Below, piece after piece: positions 58,668 to 64,000 of a stretch of 64,000 nucleotides of DNA. A model generated the notes under the pieces. It made no database searches, was not told where the DNA came from, and saw nothing but the letters and a program-made list of their open reading frames with translations. The stretch lies in contig NZ_CP084876.1 of the NCBI RefSeq assembly GCF_020525925.1, positions 2,976,001 through 3,040,000 on the forward strand, written 5' to 3'. The DNA comes from Klebsiella quasipneumoniae subsp. quasipneumoniae (GTDB lineage Bacteria; Pseudomonadota; Gammaproteobacteria; Enterobacterales; Enterobacteriaceae). Numbering within the stretch: the stretch's first letter is position 1; every line of letters begins with the position of its first letter. The translations under genes were made by a program, and so were the position numbers.

Positions 58668-58764
58668 TGTGATTGATTTCAGGTTGGATGAATCCCGCGG
58701 CAAAATATATTCTCCCTGTATTGCCGGTCACTGATTTTATATTACAGTTTCCTTTCACTGTCAT
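58660..58764 (-). CDS. possible 34-residue small protein
   Basis: On the ymiA strand an ATG at 58764 opens a 34-codon frame whose last part reads TGNTGRIYFAAGFIQPEINH and ends inside the terminator arm. No Shine-Dalgarno is obvious for this ATG. An internal GTG also exists. E. coli encodes small proteins of this size near ymiA, but I cannot confirm homology. It lies 36 bp past the ymiA stop and before the terminator, so it would be co-transcribed. Confidence 0.35.
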   Translation of the reverse strand: MTVKGNCNIKSVTGNTGRIYFAAGFIQPEINHKS

Positions 58765-58800
58765 AAAAATGACATGTATCTACAACGATGACCTACAGCT

Positions 58801-58968
58801 TTAGCTGACAATCCAGATGTTGCAGATGGTGAGCGCGATGATGCTCCAGAACATCGCCAGCCCTACCAACACTACGCCCCATACGCGACTACGCAGAACG
58901 GGATCGATTTCGGTTTTGTCATTTTCGTATGACATCGCCAGTTTCATGTAATCGATATTACTTATCAT
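58801..58968 (-). CDS. ymiA: YmiA family single-pass membrane protein
   Basis: A 55-residue frame: an acidic/polar first half (MISNIDYMKLAMSYENDKTE, IDPVLRSRVWG), then one transmembrane helix (VVLVGLAMFWSIIALTICNI). The layout, and motifs such as DPxL, RxxxW, FW and the C-terminal W, match E. coli YmiA, which also lies between acnA and cysB. GGTGG precedes the ATG; a second ATG seven codons in is an alternative start. Function unknown. Confidence 0.8.
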   Translation of the reverse strand: MISNIDYMKLAMSYENDKTEIDPVLRSRVWGVVLVGLAMFWSIIALTICNIWIVS

Positions 58969-59172
58969 ATTGTCACCACCAATTGCTCAAATCATCAGGT
59001 ACAGATAAATCTTAATTATGGATAAACGATTAATCCAGTGAATTTAGGCCTGATGGAATATATTTGACCGGTTATTTGATCGCGACGGGCATTATGAAAA
59101 ACGCGTTATCAGAAATTCTTAATTTTGTGATTGGTTCGAGGTTTAAGTTGTTAAATAAGGGCCATGATAGTT

Positions 59173-59206
59173 AATGGCACTCCTTACACGGAATGCCATT
59201 ATTTTT
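59173..59206. terminator. hairpin between cysB and ymiA
   Basis: AATGGCA/TGCCATT with a partly paired interior lies just past the cysB stop. The T-run (ATTTTT) is on the plus-strand side, so as a cysB terminator the geometry is imperfect. Confidence 0.4.
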
Positions 59207-59213
59207 AACGTGG

Positions 59214-60221
<1,008 letters not shown>

Positions 60222-60354
60222 TTAATACACTTTACGTTCAGGCAACTTGTCGCCGGTGAAGGCCAGGCCTCCCGGCAGTTGACCATAGTGGCGCCGCAAC
60301 GCATCCTGAAAGCGATGATGTATAAGACGTTTTAATAATAAAAAAGGCATTAAC

Positions 60355-60421
60355 TATAACCACTATATCATTTATATCAACACTGTATAGACGGTAACGA
60401 AAAATAATATAGGTGGTTATA
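60355..60421. promoter_or_regulatory. long-spaced inverted repeat upstream of cysB
   Basis: TATAACCAC at 60355-60363 is mirrored by GTGGTTATA at 60413-60421, with TATAT/ATATA next to each arm. The arms are 49 bp apart, in strongly AT-rich DNA within the 343-bp gap (60189-60531) that holds no gene. It could be paired CysB half-sites bridged by a tetramer. Confidence 0.45.
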
Positions 60422-60493
60422 AGAGGGTGAAAAGCGCGGAGAGAAAGGAAAACGACACGGCAGAGGCATCCATGGCCCCTGCCGGCCGCCAGA

Positions 60494-60517
60494 GCAGGAA
60501 AAGCGCCCTTTTCCTGC
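60494..60517 (-). terminator. topA terminator-like hairpin
   Basis: A perfect 10-bp stem GCAGGAAAAG/CTTTTCCTGC with a 4-nt loop lies 15 bp past the topA stop. The U-rich part is inside the stem and no U-run follows. Confidence 0.55.
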
Positions 60518-60531
60518 CTGATAATGGTCAG

Positions 60532-63129
60532 TTACTTTTTAGCTTCCGTCCATTTACCGTCGATAAAGAAGGCAGACCAGCCGGTCGCTTTGCCCTCTTT
60601 TTCGGACGCTACGTACTGTTGCTTCGTTTTACGGCTAAAGCGCACCAGCGTCTTATTGCCTTCCGGATCCTGCTGCGGCGCATCGGCGAGATAACGCAGT
60701 TTTTCCGGCAGACGATCGCGGAAGCGGTACAGCTCTTCCACCAGCGGCGCGCGCGTTTCCCGTGATTTCGGGAAGGTGTTGGCCGCCAGGAAGACGCCCG
60801 CGGCCCCGTCACGCAGTACGAAATAGGCGTCAGACTTCTCACACGGCAGCTCCGGCAGCGGCACCGGATCTTCCTTCGGCGGCGCCACTTCCCCATTGCG
60901 CAGGATCTTACGCGTATTCTTACACTCGTCGTTGGTACAAGCCATGTACTTCCCAAAACGCCCCATCTTCAGGTGCATCTCGGAGCCGCACTTCTCGCAC
61001 TCCACTACCGGACCGTCATAGCCCTTGATGCGGAACTCACCCTCTTCAATCTCATAGCCATCGCAGGTCGGGTTGTTACCGCAGACGTGCAGTTTACGCT
61101 TAGGATCGATAAGGTAGCTGTCCATCGCCGTACCGCACTTCTGGCAGCGGCGTTTGGCGCGCAGCGCGTTAGTTTCGGCGTCATCGCCTTCCAGCACGTT
61201 GAGGACTTCGTTTTCCGGCACCAGGTTAATGGTGGTTTTGCAGCGCTCTTTCGGCGACAGGGCATAGCCCGAACAACCGAGGAAAACGCCGGTGCTGGCG
61301 GTACGGATACCCATTTTACGGCCGCAGGTCGGGCAGTCGATGCTGGTAAGCACCATCGGGTTCGGCTGCATGCCGCCCTCTTCCGGATCTTTCTCCGCCG
61401 TCTCCAGCTGGGTGGTAAAATCGCCGAAGAAGTGGTTCAGCACCTCTTTCCACTCGGCCTGGTGGTTAGCCACCTGATCGAGACGATCTTCCATCTGCGC
61501 GGTGAAGTCGTAGTTCATCAGATCGCGGAAGTTCTCTTCCAGTCGGTCGGTGACGATCTCGCCCATTTTCTCCGCGTAGAAACGACGGTTTTCCACTCGC
61601 ACGTAACCACGATCCTGAATGGTGGAGATAATCGAAGCATAGGTCGACGGACGGCCGATGCCGCGTTTTTCCAGCTCTTTAACCAGCGAGGCTTCGCTGA
61701 AGCGCGCCGGCGGCTTGGTAAAGTGCTGCGCAGGCGTCAGCTCGACCAGGCTCAGCTGGTCGCCCTGTTTGACCAGCGGCAGGGTCCGGTCTTCATCGCC
61801 CTTGCGCAGGGCCGGCATCACTTTGGTCCAGCCGTCGAAGCGTAAGGTACGACCGCGCGCTTTCAGTTTGAAATCGCCCGCCGCCACGGTCAGCGTCGTG
61901 GAGTCGTACTGCGCCGGCGTCATCTGACAGGCGACAAACTGGCGCCAGATCAGCTGATACAGTTTCTGCGCATCCGCTTCCATATCTTTCAGCGTTTCCG
62001 CCAGCACGTTCACATCAGACGGACGAATCGCTTCGTGCGCTTCTTGTGAATTTTCTTTGCTGGCATACTGATTCGCGCTTTCCGGCAAATATTTTTTACC
62101 AAACTTATCGCTGATATAACCGCGAACCATGTTCAGCGCGTCCTGACTCAGGTTGGTGGAGTCGGTACGCATATAGGTGATGTGACCCGCCTCATAGAGA
62201 CGTTGAGCCATCATCATGGTCTTTTTCACGCCGAAGCCGAGACGGGTGCTGGCCGCCTGCTGCAGGGTGGAGGTGATGAACGGTGCGCCCGGCTTACTGC
62301 TGGTCGGCTTGTCTTCCCGCTCCAGTACGCTGTAGCTGGCTTTTTCCAGCAGCGATACCGCCGCCATCGTCTCATCACGGCTGACCGGACGGAATGGCTT
62401 ATCATCCTTATGGGTCACCTGCAGCGGCAGCGCGTCGCCGCCCGGCGTGGTGGTACTGGCATCAACTTCCCAGTACTCTTCCGGGACGAACGCTTTGATT
62501 TCACGCTCACGCTCCACCACCAGGCGGACCGCGACGGACTGCACGCGCCCGGCAGAAAGACCACGGGCGATTTTTTTCCACAGCAGCGGCGAAACCATAT
62601 AACCCACCACGCGGTCCATAAAGCGACGCGCCTGCTGGGCGTTAACCCGATCGATATTCAGCTCGCCCGGCTTTTCGAAAGCCTGACGAATGGCGTTTTT
62701 GGTGATCTCATTGAACACCACGCGGCTGTAACGCTGCTCATCGCCGCCGATGACTTCCCGCAGGTGCCAGGCAATGGCTTCCCCTTCGCGGTCAAGGTCG
62801 GTTGCGAGATAGATGTGGTCAGCTTTTTCCGCCAACTGTTTGAGTTCGGAAACTACCTTTTCTTTACCCGGAAGTACTTCATAATGCGCATTCCAGTCAT
62901 GCCATGGGTCCACGCCCATGCGGTTAACCAGAGCACCACGTTCGTCCTTTTTAGGCTTTTTAGCCCCTTTGGTGGCGGTAGAGTCGGTGCTCTTTTTGGA
63001 AGCTGATCCACTGGTCGGCAAATCGCGGATATGACCGACGCTGGATTTCACCACGTAGTCATTACCCAGATACTTATTGATCGTTTTGGCTTTTGCCGGG
63101 GACTCAACGATAACGAGAGCTTTACCCAT
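60532..63129 (-). CDS. topA: DNA topoisomerase I
   Basis: An 865-residue type IA topoisomerase, matching E. coli in length from the ATG at 63129 ([14 protein letters not shown]); a GTG two codons upstream is in frame, but AAGGTG suits the ATG. The TOPRIM domain has [12 protein letters not shown]; the catalytic tyrosine is in [10 protein letters not shown] (Tyr319 in E. coli numbering). Three tetracysteine zinc ribbons follow ([27 protein letters not shown]) and then zinc-ribbon-like C-terminal repeats. It relaxes negative supercoils. Confidence 0.98.
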   Translation of the reverse strand: MGKALVIVESPAKAKTINKYLGNDYVVKSSVGHIRDLPTSGSASKKSTDSTATKGAKKPKKDERGALVNRMGVDPWHDWNAHYEVLPGKEKVVSELKQLAEKADHIYLATDLDREGEAIAWHLREVIGGDEQRYSRVVFNEITKNAIRQAFEKPGELNIDRVNAQQARRFMDRVVGYMVSPLLWKKIARGLSAGRVQSVAVRLVVEREREIKAFVPEEYWEVDASTTTPGGDALPLQVTHKDDKPFRPVSRDETMAAVSLLEKASYSVLEREDKPTSSKPGAPFITSTLQQAASTRLGFGVKKTMMMAQRLYEAGHITYMRTDSTNLSQDALNMVRGYISDKFGKKYLPESANQYASKENSQEAHEAIRPSDVNVLAETLKDMEADAQKLYQLIWRQFVACQMTPAQYDSTTLTVAAGDFKLKARGRTLRFDGWTKVMPALRKGDEDRTLPLVKQGDQLSLVELTPAQHFTKPPARFSEASLVKELEKRGIGRPSTYASIISTIQDRGYVRVENRRFYAEKMGEIVTDRLEENFRDLMNYDFTAQMEDRLDQVANHQAEWKEVLNHFFGDFTTQLETAEKDPEEGGMQPNPMVLTSIDCPTCGRKMGIRTASTGVFLGCSGYALSPKERCKTTINLVPENEVLNVLEGDDAETNALRAKRRCQKCGTAMDSYLIDPKRKLHVCGNNPTCDGYEIEEGEFRIKGYDGPVVECEKCGSEMHLKMGRFGKYMACTNDECKNTRKILRNGEVAPPKEDPVPLPELPCEKSDAYFVLRDGAAGVFLAANTFPKSRETRAPLVEELYRFRDRLPEKLRYLADAPQQDPEGNKTLVRFSRKTKQQYVASEKEGKATGWSAFFIDGKWTEAKK

Positions 63130-63301
63130 ATTCACCTTTACCTAATTTGATTCATCCAGGAATACATCGCACATTCATACACCCTCCACTGGCGACTGCC
63201 TCATATGTTGCGGCACCGTCGGTGAATATCAACCCAGAACACCTGTTTCAACTCCGTAAAACCAGGCGCTTGAGTTTGCTGACCTTTTTTCGTCAGGTGA
63301 C

Positions 63302-63332
63302 ATAGCACGAAGAATTTTTGGCCGAATGTCAA
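63302..63332 (-). promoter_or_regulatory. candidate topA promoter
   Basis: On the minus strand a perfect TTGACA (63332-63327) is followed after 19 bp by TGCTAT. It would give a leader of about 165 nt. E. coli topA has several promoters; the rest of the 406-bp gap (63130-63535) probably holds others. Apart from the yciN promoter I see no gene in that gap. Confidence 0.4.
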
Positions 63333-63479
63333 GCAAATCTGTTGCCAGATCGCCGAAAGCGTCACACTGTACCTGATAAAATTCGTTACGCAACTTTATT
63401 AGCATGCAAAAGCGAATCACGCCAGTAAACGGCTGTTTCTCCACTGGTTACGATTACCCCTGTTTTGTCCATGGAAAAT

Positions 63480-63508
63480 TTGCCCCGCGCCGCCGCGCGG
63501 CGTAAACT
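63480..63508 (+). promoter_or_regulatory. yciN promoter
   Basis: TTGCCC and TAAACT are separated by a 17-bp, fully GC spacer. The start would be near 63515, leaving about a 20-nt leader with AAGAGGAG before the ATG. Confidence 0.55.
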
Positions 63509-63535
63509 ACGCCAGGAGAAAAAGAGGAGTCCGTT

Positions 63536-63787
63536 ATGCAAGGTACAACCCAACCAATCGATCGCCAGACGCTGCTCGAAAAAGCCAACAAACTTATTCG
63601 CGAACATGAGGATACGTTAGCCGGTATCGAAGCCACCGACGTCGTTCAGCGCAACAATGTCCTGGTGTTTAGCGGTGAGTTTTATCTTGATGAGCAGGGT
63701 CTGCCGACGCCAAAGAGTACAGCGGTATTTAATATGTTTAAGTACCTCGCCCATGAGCTGTCGGACAAATATCACCTTGTCGATTAA
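63536..63787 (+). CDS. yciN: YciN family protein (DUF2498)
   Basis: An 83-residue soluble protein, beginning [20 protein letters not shown] after AAGAGGAGTCCGTT. It matches the small E. coli YciN in length and location beside topA. No catalytic motif is visible and no function is known. Divergent from topA, convergent with sohB. Confidence 0.93.
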   Translation: MQGTTQPIDRQTLLEKANKLIREHEDTLAGIEATDVVQRNNVLVFSGEFYLDEQGLPTPKSTAVFNMFKYLAHELSDKYHLVD

Positions 63788-63821
63788 GACCGGCGTAGAT
63801 TAAGACCGCTCTAAACGAGAA

Positions 63822-63845
63822 CGCGAGGCAGAGCCTCGCGTTTTA
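63822..63845 (+). terminator. yciN intrinsic terminator
   Basis: A perfect 8-bp stem CGCGAGGC/GCCTCGCG with a 3-nt loop is followed by TTTTATC, 5 bp before the sohB stop on the other strand. Confidence 0.85.
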
Positions 63846-63849
63846 TCAT

Positions 63850-64000
63850 CTACATCAGCGGCTTCTGTCCGCGCTGCCACCAGCGCAGCAGCAGTCGATC
63901 GGCACTCTCCGCCGCGCTACCGGTGAAGCGATCGAGCATTTTCTTACGCTGTTGATAACGCACCCCGATCACCTCGTGGCTTTCCATTAATCCCAGCAGC
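63850..64000 (-). CDS. sohB: SohB protease, C-terminal end (gene runs out of the window)
   Basis: The last 49 codons of a minus-strand gene are visible, ending in RFTGSAAESADRLLLRWWQ and then RGQKPLM. This is the characteristic tail of SohB, a putative inner-membrane S49-family peptidase. In E. coli sohB lies next to yciN in the same relative orientation. The catalytic part is outside the window. Confidence 0.9.
   Translation of the reverse strand, partial: LLGLMESHEVIGVRYQQRKKMLDRFTGSAAESADRLLLRWWQRGQKPLM

Overview
The window is chromosomal, GC-rich DNA of an enteric gammaproteobacterium, most likely Klebsiella (K. pneumoniae complex). Many proteins match Escherichia coli K-12 proteins in length and near-identically in sequence (RNase II, FabI, CysB, TopA, Tpx, TyrR, PspA/F, SapA-F, AcnA, RibA). 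Their order is the E. coli order read in reverse (psp-ycjXF-tyrR-tpx, sap-fabI-yciW-rnb, lapAB-pyrF-yciH, ribA-acnA-cysB-topA-yciN-sohB). That backbone is broken by gene blocks that E. coli K-12 lacks. Species assignment is inference from gene content recalled from memory, not from a database search. I saw no rRNA or tRNA gene, no CRISPR array, no IS element and no prophage.

Region 1 (1-7280) is a tightly overlapping plus-strand operon: two tandem DUF3131 proteins (the first cut by the window edge), a small globin-fold protein that lacks the usual haem-binding histidine, a soluble PAS-hybrid histidine kinase (HisKA-HATPase-REC-REC-HPt), and an exported GH2 beta-mannosidase-like hydrolase. It looks like a sensor-coupled envelope or exopolysaccharide system and is one of the two least-explained loci. 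Region 2 (7305-16680) holds an aldo/keto reductase, an MFS exporter and the hydrolase YcjY, divergent from a LysR regulator (PgrR). It continues with a VOC protein, then the murein-peptide recycling genes mppA, mpaA and ycjG, and tpx. Region 3 (16751-27299) runs AbrB-type transporter, tyrR (with a TyrR-box-like palindrome), an inserted 6-phospho-beta-glucosidase with its LysR regulator, ycjF-ycjX, and pspABCD divergent from pspF across a sigma-54 promoter. pspE is absent.

Region 4 (27290-34143) is accessory. It has an MFS exporter and M20 amidohydrolase operon facing a large AraC-family protein with a long C-terminal enzyme-like domain, with a 28-bp palindrome between them, and then an XRE/MmyB-type regulator divergent from an SDR oxidoreductase. 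Region 5 (34477-39762) is sapABCDF, preceded by a 17-bp palindrome and a possible overlapping leader ORF.

Region 6 (39792-45153) is the most interesting locus. A histidine-ammonia-lyase-fold enzyme lacks the Ala-Ser-Gly triad that forms the MIO cofactor. It is encoded in one operon with a complete polar-amino-acid ABC importer, and divergently from hutD, with a HutC-type operator (CATGTATATACAAG) in the shared promoter region. MIO-less members of this family include ergothionase, which eliminates trimethylamine from ergothioneine. I therefore propose uptake and cleavage of ergothioneine or another histidine betaine.

Region 7 (45353-64000) is housekeeping backbone: fabI, yciW, rnb, yciZ, yciT, osmB, yciH, pyrF, lapB, lapA, pgpB, ribA, acnA, a possible 34-codon ORF, ymiA, cysB, topA, yciN and the end of sohB.
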